Source: Lentisphaerota bacterium
GTDB taxonomy: Bacteria; Verrucomicrobiota; Lentisphaeria; Oligosphaerales; JABHEG01
Reading direction: 5' to 3'
NCBI GenBank assembly: GCA_018676675.1
Contig: JABHEG010000041.1
Span: 1 to 34,901, forward strand
DNA: 34,901 nt
A model generated the notes under the pieces. The model had not been told where the DNA came from and searched no databases. It saw nothing but the letters and a program-made list of their open reading frames with translations. Position numbers and translations under genes: made by a program. This document shows, piece by piece, positions 6,993 through 15,900 of this stretch (position 1 is its first letter; each line of letters opens with the position of its first letter).

Positions 6993-9416
6993 ATGACGAA
7001 ACGTGCTGTATTGCTGGGGTTGCTGGGGGCCGCCACCATCTGTGGCATCACCTTCTTCAACGATATGGTGATGCGCGGCACGTTCCTCGTCGGCAACTTC
7101 CTTCCCGTCTCCGTGTTCGGCAGCCTTATCCTCTTCCTGCTCCTGGCCAACCCGTGCCTGGGACGCCTGGGCAAAGGCGCCTCTCTCAAGGGCAGTGAAC
7201 TGGCCGTGATCATGGCCCTGACACTCTTCGCCTGCTTCCTGCCAGGCCGTGGCCTGATGCACCAGTTCACGACCTTCCTCATGCTTCCTTCACACCATAT
7301 GCGGACCATTCCCGGCTGGCAGGGCGAGCCGACCAATGTGGGCCTCCAGGATGTGACGGATGTCGACGCCCTCACCCAGGCCCTGGCCCACAGAAGTCAA
7401 GATGACGTTGAGACGTCAACACGAGGCTACCTGCTCCGAACACTGCCTGCGGAAATAGGCAGACAGGACGTGCAGACCGGAACAGACGGCTCCAGCGCCC
7501 TGGCGACAGCCATAGCCGCTCTGAACGACATGCTGGACGACTCAGAGCTGGCCCGCCTGGGCCTGGCCGATGAGGAACTGGTCTTGCCTCCGTATGTGCT
7601 GAGGATCACCGACGAAAGGACCCGGGTCCCCTCCCATGCACAGGACCTCACGCGGGTCAACCGGGCGATCCTGGATGCCCTGTTCCCGAAGGCCCTCTCG
7701 CCACGGAAGCCGTCAGTGCTCGAGCACGCACCGCCAAGGATGTTGGCTGACACACGCGAGAACACGACGGTTGTTCTGGACGGCTTCGTGAACGGGCTGG
7801 CCGTAGGTGACGAGCCGATCGCCTTCACTGAAGTACCGTTCGCGGCATGGAAGCGGACGTTGCTGTTCTGGGTCCCGCTCATACTTGCCCTGAGTGTCGC
7901 AGCCATCGGACTCTCGCTCGTTCTGCACCGCCAGTGGTCCGATCACGAACACCTGCCTTACCCAACGGTGGAATTCGCGTGTTCCCTTCTCCCGGAACCC
8001 GGGAAGACTCAGGGGGCCGTTTTCCGCAACCGCATGTTCTGGGGAGCGATCATCGGGGTGTTGTTCCTCCATATGAACAACTACGCGTACGTGTGGTGGC
8101 CCGAGAAGCTGATCCGCATCCAGACTCGGTTTGATTTCTGGCCTCTGGTCGAGCTCGTCCCCATTTTCAGGAAATCCAATGTCGGCATCTGGAACATGTT
8201 CCACCCCAACATTTACTTCACGGTCATCGGGTTCGCCTACTTCCTGGCTACCGACATTTCGCTGTCGTTGGGGATAGCGCCCTACGCATTCGCGATCGCC
8301 GTCGGGATCCTTGCGGGTTACGGCGTCACCATCGGTGGCGCCTTCCTGCAGCCGTCAATCAGCCCTTTCCTGTACGCAGGGTCATACTGCGGCATGTTCC
8401 TTGTGCTGGTTTACACCGGTCGCCGTTACTACACGACCGTGTTCAAACGCGGATTCCTACTGCCGGCTCAAGACGCCGCGGAGCCTCACGCTGTCTGGGG
8501 TGCACGTGCATTCGTCATCGGTTGCTTGATCTTCGTGGCCCAACTCGTCGCCGTGGGGTTGGACTGGCAAATGGCAGCCCTCTACACGCTGATCACCATC
8601 ATTCTGCTCGTCGTGATCAGCCGGCTCGTCGCGGAAGCCGGCGTCTTCTACCTGCATGCATACTTCTTCCCGTGTGCCCTGATCTGGGGCTTCCTGGGCG
8701 CAACATCAGTCGGCCCGGACCAACTCCTCATCATGGGCATGGTGTCTTCTGTTCTCCTGATAGATCCGCGCGAAGCCCTGATGCCCTACGTCGTGTCCGG
8801 CCTCCAACTCGCGGATCGCTCCAAAGTGAAAGTGGGGCGCACGGCAACATGGGGGATGGGCGCGATTGTCCTGGGCTTTGCGGTCGCCATCCCCGCCACC
8901 CTGTATTGGCAGTACCGGTACGGAGCAATCCGGACAGGTGATGGTTGGACATGTGGCGGCGTCCCCAAATTCGTTTTCAATGCCAACAGTGTCGTGCGTC
9001 GAACACTCGAAGCGCAAGGGACGCTCTCCCTCTCTGAAACACTGGAGGGTTGGCAACGGTTCGGAGAAGCCATACCCACGGGACAATGCGTGATCGGCTT
9101 CGCGGTGATGTTCAGTCTCGTCCTCCTGTTCACGTTCCTGCGACACCGGTTCGCCTGGTGGCCACTGCATCCGCTCCTTTTCCTTGTTCTGGCCACGTGG
9201 CAGAGCCGCATGCTCGCCTTTTCCTTCCTCCTCGGTTGGCTGATCAAGACCTGCGTCACCAAGTACGGGGGGGCGTCACTCTACCAGAAACTCAAGCCCT
9301 TAATGATCGGCTTAGTCGCAGGGGAGATGCTGGCCGCCATCATCCCCATGATCATCGGGGCCGCCTACTACTTCATCACAGGTGAGCCGCCGGAAAGCTT
9401 CTCGGTGTACCGATAG
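6993..9416 (+). CDS. DUF6785/DUF6784-like (OPT-related) polytopic membrane protein
   Basis: This 807-residue inner-membrane protein has two hydrophobic halves separated by an extracytoplasmic stretch of about 170 residues (100-280, without long hydrophobic runs). The N-terminus (a short TKRA, then a membrane segment, NDMVMRGTFLVGNFLP, and a GSELAVIMALTLFACFLPGRGLM segment) matches the DUF6785 proteins I know from planctomycetes and verrucomicrobia. The second half would be the partner DUF6784 region. An EHLPYP motif near residue 319 resembles the LPFP motif of the second OPT-like protein in this cluster. These families are thought to be related to oligopeptide transporters, but no substrate is established. 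An in-frame start at 6711 would put the MITE-like repeat inside the protein, so ATG 6993 is chosen. The next gene overlaps the stop by one base. Confidence 0.8.
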   Translation: MTKRAVLLGLLGAATICGITFFNDMVMRGTFLVGNFLPVSVFGSLILFLLLANPCLGRLGKGASLKGSELAVIMALTLFACFLPGRGLMHQFTTFLMLPSHHMRTIPGWQGEPTNVGLQDVTDVDALTQALAHRSQDDVETSTRGYLLRTLPAEIGRQDVQTGTDGSSALATAIAALNDMLDDSELARLGLADEELVLPPYVLRITDERTRVPSHAQDLTRVNRAILDALFPKALSPRKPSVLEHAPPRMLADTRENTTVVLDGFVNGLAVGDEPIAFTEVPFAAWKRTLLFWVPLILALSVAAIGLSLVLHRQWSDHEHLPYPTVEFACSLLPEPGKTQGAVFRNRMFWGAIIGVLFLHMNNYAYVWWPEKLIRIQTRFDFWPLVELVPIFRKSNVGIWNMFHPNIYFTVIGFAYFLATDISLSLGIAPYAFAIAVGILAGYGVTIGGAFLQPSISPFLYAGSYCGMFLVLVYTGRRYYTTVFKRGFLLPAQDAAEPHAVWGARAFVIGCLIFVAQLVAVGLDWQMAALYTLITIILLVVISRLVAEAGVFYLHAYFFPCALIWGFLGATSVGPDQLLIMGMVSSVLLIDPREALMPYVVSGLQLADRSKVKVGRTATWGMGAIVLGFAVAIPATLYWQYRYGAIRTGDGWTCGGVPKFVFNANSVVRRTLEAQGTLSLSETLEGWQRFGEAIPTGQCVIGFAVMFSLVLLFTFLRHRFAWWPLHPLLFLVLATWQSRMLAFSFLLGWLIKTCVTKYGGASLYQKLKPLMIGLVAGEMLAAIIPMIIGAAYYFITGEPPESFSVYR

Positions 9417-10324
9417 TGACGACCAGAAATAGCAAAGCAAGCACGGAACGTTGGATCTGGCGCAACATCGCCATTGCAGTCCCCCGAACGTGGGAGATGC
9501 TGCAGTTCTCACGTGGAATGGACTCCGGGCGCTGCGCCTTCGCAGACCGCTACCAGTTCCGCTGCGAACTGAACTGGCGCACCGTTCCTGGCCCACCCGA
9601 CTTCGATCGCATGATGTCAGATTACAGCACCAAGCTCAGCGAAAAGGGTGTTGAGGCGCCAAAGGCGCTGCGCCTAGGGAGCTGGCGAGGCGTGGAAGGG
9701 GTCAGGGACGGCCTGCTGACCAGCCACTACGGAGGCTACCTGCCCGGAGAACACTGCCTTCTCGAACTCGTCCTGCTCTGGCCTGACCGGAAGCAGGCTG
9801 AACTCGAACGACGCATTATCTCCAGCATTCGTGAAGAACCCGTGATGCAGGGAGGATTGAGGCACTGGCAGGCGTTCGGCATGGAGGCAGGTGTGCACAC
9901 GGATGTCGCCCCCTTCCTGGAAAGCTGCACCGTGAATCCCGCCCACGTCGACATGATCTTCAGGAACCGATCCAAACAGCGCGAGGAGCACTTCGCACGT
10001 CGCGGCCTGGTCAAACAGTGGCTCGAAGGAAGTGTGGGTGACTGGTTGCACTGGTGGTTGCCCAAAGACTTCGAGATGGAGTCCCAGACGTCGGACACGA
10101 TCGATGGCCACCGCCTGTTCATGACGACTGGAACACGCTGGTCCTGGGGAATTCGGCGCTTTTTCAGGCAGCGCTTACGCTGTCATGCGGCCGCTTGGAT
10201 TTGCCCACAGGACGAAAGGCTATACAGTGTGGGGCTGATTTCACACCCGTCCCTGGCATTGACGGACGCACGCGCGGCAGCGGCCATGCTGTCCTGTTGC
10301 GGACAGAAGGGACTTGGTGTATGA
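9416..10324 (+). CDS. Conserved-looking soluble protein of unknown family
   Basis: I do not recognise a named domain in this 302-residue protein. It has no signal peptide and no membrane segment, so it should be cytosolic. It is rich in Trp and Arg. The N-terminal part (RNIAIAVPRTWEMLQFSRG, then CAFADRYQFRCELNWR and PPDFDRMMSDY) looks like an ordered, constrained domain. A central part carries EHCLLELVLLWP, and the C-terminal part has DWLHWWLPKD and RLFMTTGTRWSWGIRR segments. The start is a GTG at 9416 that shares one base with the previous stop, and its end overlaps the PqqD-like gene in an ATGA. Such coupling on both sides suggests it works stoichiometrically with the OPT-like and PqqD-like proteins. 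Confidence 0.75.
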   Translation: MTTRNSKASTERWIWRNIAIAVPRTWEMLQFSRGMDSGRCAFADRYQFRCELNWRTVPGPPDFDRMMSDYSTKLSEKGVEAPKALRLGSWRGVEGVRDGLLTSHYGGYLPGEHCLLELVLLWPDRKQAELERRIISSIREEPVMQGGLRHWQAFGMEAGVHTDVAPFLESCTVNPAHVDMIFRNRSKQREEHFARRGLVKQWLEGSVGDWLHWWLPKDFEMESQTSDTIDGHRLFMTTGTRWSWGIRRFFRQRLRCHAAAWICPQDERLYSVGLISHPSLALTDARAAAAMLSCCGQKGLGV

Positions 10325-10704
10325 GCACGACCGGGATGACAACCTCAAGCGGCTGGCGGCAGATGCTGACGGCCGTACCGACGCCAAACGTCAGTGCACA
10401 CATCACTCACGGGTTGTCTGGGCAGGTGACGGTGACGGTAAAGAAGACGAGGCCCGGCTTCATGGTCCCATCGCTCTCGTGGATCGTGCCGTTCAACGCA
10501 GAACGATGTGTCACACTGGACGCCCTAGGGGCCGAAGTCTGGGGCCGTTGCGACGGGAAGCGCTCCGTCGAAGCCATTGTGGATGATTTTGCCGCAGCGC
10601 ACCGACTCACGTTTCATGAGTCACGCGTCGCTGTAACCGGGTACTTGAAGAAGCTGATCGAACGCGGAGTCCTAGCGATCCTCCTACCAGAGAACGATGA
10701 ATAA
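10321..10704 (+). CDS. PqqD-like (RRE-fold) protein
   Basis: This 127-residue protein carries a PqqD-like domain from about residue 45 to 120. The pattern is W-x-VPFN, then LDALGAEVWGRCDGKRSVEAIVDDF and a final YLKKLIERGVL helix. PqqD domains form winged-helix RiPP recognition elements that bind leader peptides and present them to modifying enzymes, often radical SAM proteins. No radical SAM gene or precursor peptide is visible in this window, so its ligand is unknown. An N-terminal extension of roughly 40 residues precedes the domain. The ATG at 10321 forms an ATGA with the previous stop, and its end overlaps the permease start at 10697 by 8 nt. A longer in-frame start at 10054 would overlap the previous gene widely and is rejected. 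Confidence 0.8.
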   Translation: MSTTGMTTSSGWRQMLTAVPTPNVSAHITHGLSGQVTVTVKKTRPGFMVPSLSWIVPFNAERCVTLDALGAEVWGRCDGKRSVEAIVDDFAAAHRLTFHESRVAVTGYLKKLIERGVLAILLPENDE

Positions 10705-12175
10705 AACCATTGAAATTTCCGACCAGCCCCGCTTAAGCCTCCCGCGGACCGTCCGCATCACGATTGACGGGATCCGATACCGGCTCTTCAGAGCTGCCGT
10801 AACGGTAGCCGTTATCGCCGTGGCAGTGGCCTTCCTGATGAACATCCTCAGCGAGAGCTTGATCAAGCGTGCCGTGGCAGAGGACACTCACGAACGCGTC
10901 GAGCGCTCCCAGTTCGTGCACAACTGGATGGCCCGACTGAGCGCCCCGGGCACCATCGAGGCCATCCTCAAGGAGCTTGCCAGCGTAGAACTCACGTCAC
11001 CGATCGCGAACGAAATGTCCAGTATGTCCGGGCTGAGTGATGCCGAGTTCGCTCGGTTCTACGAGAATGCATCCGCCGCCTCGAAGTGCTTCGCGTTTTT
11101 CGCCGATCTGGACTATGCCAAACGGCGGAATCTGGTCCATACGGCAGTCAGCGTTGAAGTGTTCAAACGACTCCGTACGCCCGATGGATTGGAGCAGTTC
11201 GAAGCCATCCTGCCAACCATGAAATCGCTCCGGTTCCCGCTCAGCGGTGAGGAACTGACGGCATTCCTGCAGGCGTGGCCCCAGACGCTGGCTCAGGCGC
11301 AGAACGTTCAGGAAGGTCGGAAGAAAGCCATCGCCGGCATCAAAGCAAAACGAGGCCAGACGGCAATCCTGACCTCACTGGCGGATGCTGAAGGCCAATT
11401 CGGGAACGACATCAGAGCGGCTGGATTCCATTTCGACGGGGATGCCGTGGCCCCGGTTGTCGCCGAGCAGGCCCGTGCCCTTCTGGACGCACGTCGCCTT
11501 GAGAAAAGCATGGAGCAGAAGACGACCAGGCAGGCGATCGCTCAGCACTACAACATCCTTCCCGCCGATGTCAACGTCATACTCATGTGGAAGTACCTGC
11601 GAAGCAAGAAATCGGCTCGGACCTACCTGGAGAAAATGGAGGAGTGTGAGGTAGACACCTCAGGACTCACGCCCGAACGGCTCACCATACTGGCCAATGT
11701 CCGCCAAGCTGAGAAAGCACTGGTCCGTGCCCAGAGACTGACTGTGGGAACCGGCGAGGGTTGGATGGGCCTCGGCGAACGCCTCAGTTGGTTGCTCCTG
11801 GTGTCTATGATGGTCTGCGGCATCGGGATCTCCAACGCGATGTTGATGACCGTCACCGAACGCTTCACAGAAATTGCCACCCTCAAGTGCCTGGGCGCTC
11901 TGGATGGTTTCATTATGCTGATGTTTGTACTCGAAAGCTGCTTCCTCGGAGTCGTGGGAGGAGCAATCGGCGCCGTGCTGGGGTGCCTGATCGGGCTTGG
12001 CCGCATGCTCAGTGCGTTCGGCCCCGTCTTCGCGGGCTCGATGCCTGCGCTCGACCTGCTCGCAGGCATGTTCATTGCAGTCGCACTGGGTGTGATTCTG
12101 GCCGCCGGCGCGGCCGTCTACCCCTCGCTCAAAGCAGCGCGCCTGGCCCCGATGGAAGCAATGCGTATCGAATAA
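10697..12175 (+). CDS. FtsX/MacB-type ABC transporter permease
   Basis: This 492-residue permease has the layout of MacB/LolC/FtsX proteins: one N-terminal membrane segment (about 32-55), a large extracytoplasmic domain (about 56-350) and three C-terminal membrane segments. Family signatures are ERFTEIATLKCLGALDGFI with a following LES-CFLGVVGGAIG, and the terminal AAVYPSLKAARLAPMEAMRIE. Proteins of this type do not usually move substrates through the membrane. They couple ATP use in the cytoplasm to work in the periplasm, such as lipoprotein release, efflux through a partner or activation of hydrolases. The extracytoplasmic domain is helix-rich and not recognisable as the usual MacB domain. 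The start overlaps the PqqD-like gene by 8 nt, and an ATPase gene follows after 13 nt. Confidence 0.9.
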   Translation: MNKTIEISDQPRLSLPRTVRITIDGIRYRLFRAAVTVAVIAVAVAFLMNILSESLIKRAVAEDTHERVERSQFVHNWMARLSAPGTIEAILKELASVELTSPIANEMSSMSGLSDAEFARFYENASAASKCFAFFADLDYAKRRNLVHTAVSVEVFKRLRTPDGLEQFEAILPTMKSLRFPLSGEELTAFLQAWPQTLAQAQNVQEGRKKAIAGIKAKRGQTAILTSLADAEGQFGNDIRAAGFHFDGDAVAPVVAEQARALLDARRLEKSMEQKTTRQAIAQHYNILPADVNVILMWKYLRSKKSARTYLEKMEECEVDTSGLTPERLTILANVRQAEKALVRAQRLTVGTGEGWMGLGERLSWLLLVSMMVCGIGISNAMLMTVTERFTEIATLKCLGALDGFIMLMFVLESCFLGVVGGAIGAVLGCLIGLGRMLSAFGPVFAGSMPALDLLAGMFIAVALGVILAAGAAVYPSLKAARLAPMEAMRIE

Positions 12176-12188
12176 GTGTGTCACTGGG

Positions 12189-12971
12189 ATGCGAAGCGAT
12201 ATGGAACAACAATCCCCGCAGCAGTCCGATGCCGAAAAGCGGCGCGTTATTATCCGCACGGTTGGGCTGAAAAAGAGCTACATCATGAAGGGCGTCGTCA
12301 CCGAAGCCCTGCGCGGTGTCGAAGTCGAGATCGTCACCGGAGAGTTCATCTCCGTTATGGGACCTTCGGGTTCCGGGAAGAGCACGTTCTTCAACATGAT
12401 CGGCGCGCTCGACAGTCCCACTGTGGGACGCGTGTTCATCGATGAAGTCGATGTGGCCCAGCTTACGGCCGAAGAGTTGGCGTACCTGCGCTGCCACAAG
12501 ATTGGCTACATCTTCCAGAGCTATAACCTGATCAAGTACATGACTGCGCTCGAGAACGTGACCACCCCAATGGCCTTTGGGGGAGTCATGCCCGATGAAG
12601 CGCGCGAACGCGGCATGGAATTGCTTGATATTGTCGGACTGAAGGACCGCTGGCACCATCGCCCGATCGAGATGTCCGGCGGCCAGCAGCAGCGCGTTGC
12701 TATCGCGCGGTCGTTGGCAAACCAGCCCAGCGTCCTTCTCTGCGACGAGCCGACTGCGAACCTCGACCTCAAAACAGGTCAGGAGATCCTTGAGATCCTG
12801 CAACGACTCAACCAGGAGAAAGGCGTGACGATCATCTGCGCCACACACGATCACCGGATGCTGGACATCTGCGATCGACTCATGTGGATCCGCGATGGTA
12901 TGATCGAGCGCATTGCACGGCGCGAAGACGTGCATATCGAAGTCGGGACAATTGGTGGCGAAAGCAACTGA
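12189..12971 (+). CDS. LolD/MacB-type ABC transporter ATP-binding protein (first copy)
   Basis: This 260-residue ATPase should drive the adjacent FtsX-type permease. All nucleotide-binding motifs are intact: Walker A GPSGSGKST, Q-loop YIFQSYNLI, signature SGGQQQRVAIARS, Walker B LLCDEPTANLD and switch ATHDHR. SGGQQQR and DEPTANLD place it in the LolD/MacB/FtsE group. The C-terminal tail after IRDGMIERI reads RREDVHIEVGT, which closely resembles the tail of the second ATPase at 20208 and is not something I know from LolD. The start could be ATG 12189 or ATG 12201; neither has a clear ribosome-binding site. A large M28-like/FtsX fusion gene begins 23 nt downstream. Confidence 0.93.
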   Translation: MRSDMEQQSPQQSDAEKRRVIIRTVGLKKSYIMKGVVTEALRGVEVEIVTGEFISVMGPSGSGKSTFFNMIGALDSPTVGRVFIDEVDVAQLTAEELAYLRCHKIGYIFQSYNLIKYMTALENVTTPMAFGGVMPDEARERGMELLDIVGLKDRWHHRPIEMSGGQQQRVAIARSLANQPSVLLCDEPTANLDLKTGQEILEILQRLNQEKGVTIICATHDHRMLDICDRLMWIRDGMIERIARREDVHIEVGTIGGESN

Positions 12972-12994
12972 CCAGTTAGGGACGTCATACAGAT

Positions 12995-15900
12995 ATGAGT
13001 TTGAAGTACGCGTTAATTACAGGTCTGACCGGAATCAGCGTCCTCCTCGGCGGCTTCATGTCCGCCGCGGTTCCAGAGCAGTTCCTCAAGGACTGCCAGA
13101 CGCTCACTCAGAACCCCCACCGCTTGAGCGGAACGCCCGAATGCGCCGCCGCCATCGACTATGTCGTCCAGCGGCTCAAGCAGATTGGGACTGAGAAGGT
13201 CATCGAGCAGCCATTCCCCAGTGTTCAGACGAACGTCACGCAGTGTGAACTCACTGTCGAGGCATCGGGCCGGAAAATTGCGCTCCACCCAATTCGTCCG
13301 AACGGCATTATTCCTCCCGTGACAACGCAGGAAGGCGTGAGCGGCCAGGTTCTGCATCTGGGTGTCGGGAGTGCCGACGACTTCGCCAAAGAGTCACCCC
13401 TGGACCGGATAGTCATTCTCGACTACAACTCCGGTGAAGGCTGGCTCAGAGCCTTCCGTCTCGGCGCCAAGGCGGTGGTCTTTGTGGAAAACGGCACGGC
13501 CGGGGCCGCCAACCCACACAACGTCGACGCCAACGCCAACCTCCCACGCTTCTACTACAACGGCCCCCGCGGTGACCTCCCCAAAGAGGGGAAGGTCACC
13601 CTCCACAGCCAAGTCGTGTGGGACAGCGCGGTCGGCCGGAATGTCTTCGCCTTCTTCCCAGGCACCGATCCCGTATTCAGCCAGGAAAAGGATGAAATCA
13701 TCATTCTGGCAGCCCACACAGACAGCTTTGGTGAAGTACCACGCCTGACACCGGGCGCCCGGGCAGCCGCCAACTGCGCCGGACTCCTGCAGTTGGCAGA
13801 ACACATCCAGAAGAACCGCCCACGACGGCATGTCCTCCTAGCCTTCTTTGATGGCCAGGCACGTGGACATTTGGGGAGCAGCGTGTTCTACCGATCCCTC
13901 GAAGAGGACCGCGAAGAAGCAACCGTGGAGGAACGACAGGAGTCCTTTGAGGCCGAACAACTCTTCCTCGCGCAACTCAATGAGGTGATGGAGGATGAGC
14001 ACCCCCTCGCCATCGACTCCGACGTGCGCCGCCAGCTGATCAACCGCCTGTCAGACCGGGCCACGGAAGAGGCCTACACGATCAGCGACATCATGTACAA
14101 GCTCCGCGAAGAGGTCATGCTCATCCGGGAACGCAATGAAGGAGGCGAACTGAGCCCGGCCGAAGAACGCCGGGTTGCGGAAGTCCAGCTCCTGGTCGGT
14201 GAGAAATACCAGCCCGACAAAGACCTGTGGAACGACCTGAGACGCGCGTTGGGACGTGAGCGGCGCGCACTGGGTAAAGGCGACATACCCGGGCTGGAGG
14301 ACGACGTCAAAGAGAAGCTGCGCTTCATCTTGGGCCGTGTGTCGGAAGATATCCGCCTCCGGGAGGGAGAACTGGCAATCGAGGGACAAGCCCTCGCTGC
14401 GGATACGGCCATCAAGGAACTCCTCAGTGAGTACTGGATCGCCCTCCATGCATCGCTCTACATCGGCGACACGACCCCGCGCTGGGGCCTGGTCATCGGC
14501 GGCGAATCAGCACTCCACTCCCCACAAGACAACCCCGGCCTTTACGGCAAGATCCAGGCGGTCTTCCTTCGTGCTTACGAGGGTCTCAGCGAACAGGCTC
14601 CTGAGAGTGAAATCAATTTCGTGACCGCATCCGCCGACCAGTCACTGTCCCAGACCCGCGTGCTCTGGGGCGCACCACACCTGATTCACAGTGGCGAGAT
14701 TGCCGGCCTCTTCGGCATCTACAACCTCGTCCTCGGAACCTGCCAGGAGCGTCTTGCGCTTGAGGGCACACCGCATGACACGCTGGATCGACTCAACCTT
14801 GAGTGCGTCCAACGCCAGATGACCGAAATCGGGCTCATGCTGGCCCCGGTCGCGGATGCCGCCCAGGAAGGCACCAGCAAAGCAGCTGCTCCCGTGACCC
14901 CACCGGCTGAGGAAGCCGTCGCCGGGGAAGAGCCCCCTGAGACTCCAGAAAAGAAATCCTATGCCGTGGCCAGCCAGGAGGGCCTCTCCCTCCGGCGTGG
15001 CATTGTGACCGGCAAAGAATACATCGTACCCAGCTTCGAGGACGACAGCGTGCGCGGCCCGATGGTGATGGGCCTGCTCCCGGGCAGCTCGATCCCCAAC
15101 ACGCCCATGGCCGGAGCCATCGTTCAGTTCAAACTCCGGCGCCAATCCGCCCTGTCGTATAACCGGCGGAAACCGTACGCGTTCGATGACTTCCAGGTCT
15201 ACCGCACCACACGCAACGGCATCTACGGCCTGGGGCCCGTGCGTGGCGGCTGGAGCTGGAATGTCTATGGTGGTTTTGCCGCCGTGTTCAGCGAGCGCGG
15301 GCTCGTGGCATCCGTGTCGGACTTGGAGTCCTACCGCTCGGTCCGCTGGCGACTGAACGTGTTCCGCTGCCGCACCGGCGTGATCATTCTACCGCCCCAG
15401 CTGCGGACCGACAAACTCTCCGGAGAGGAAGTTCAAGTGCTCTCAGCCAGGGCGAACGCTGTCCTGGACAAGAAGAAGTCCTACGTGGAGACCCTCGACG
15501 GTGTTGTCAGTTGGTACTGCGATGACCGGGAGAAAGGCGTCAAGCTCTTCTCTCTCCGTCAACTCGTCGGGTTGGGCAACGGGGCAGAGCTCCTCGATCG
15601 TGGAGATGAGATAGCCGCCGCCCAGGGAACAGGCTTCTCCATGGAAACGAAGTGGGAAGGGATGAAGGCATCCCAGCGCTCCGCATCCGACCTCTGGCGT
15701 CTGAACGAATCCCGCCTCGATCTGCTCCGCACAAAGGGCATCCAGGACTCGTCATTGGCCGAACTCCACGGCCGCTCCGAAGACCTTCTCAGCCTGGTCA
15801 AGACGACCGATTCGCCGATCAAAAAGGAGGCGTTGGCCGCAGGCTCCTTCATGGCCTCCCAGCCCGTCTACCGGAAGGTGCGGCGAACGTTGGATGACTT

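Noticed and set aside
6973..6993. Six-codon leader frame ending in TGATG at the DUF6785-like start
   Set aside because: It is too short and has no ribosome-binding site; probably a coincidence.
10054..10320. Longer start for the PqqD-like protein
   Set aside because: It would overlap the upstream gene by 270 nt. ATG 10321 gives a normal ATGA junction and a domain of expected size.
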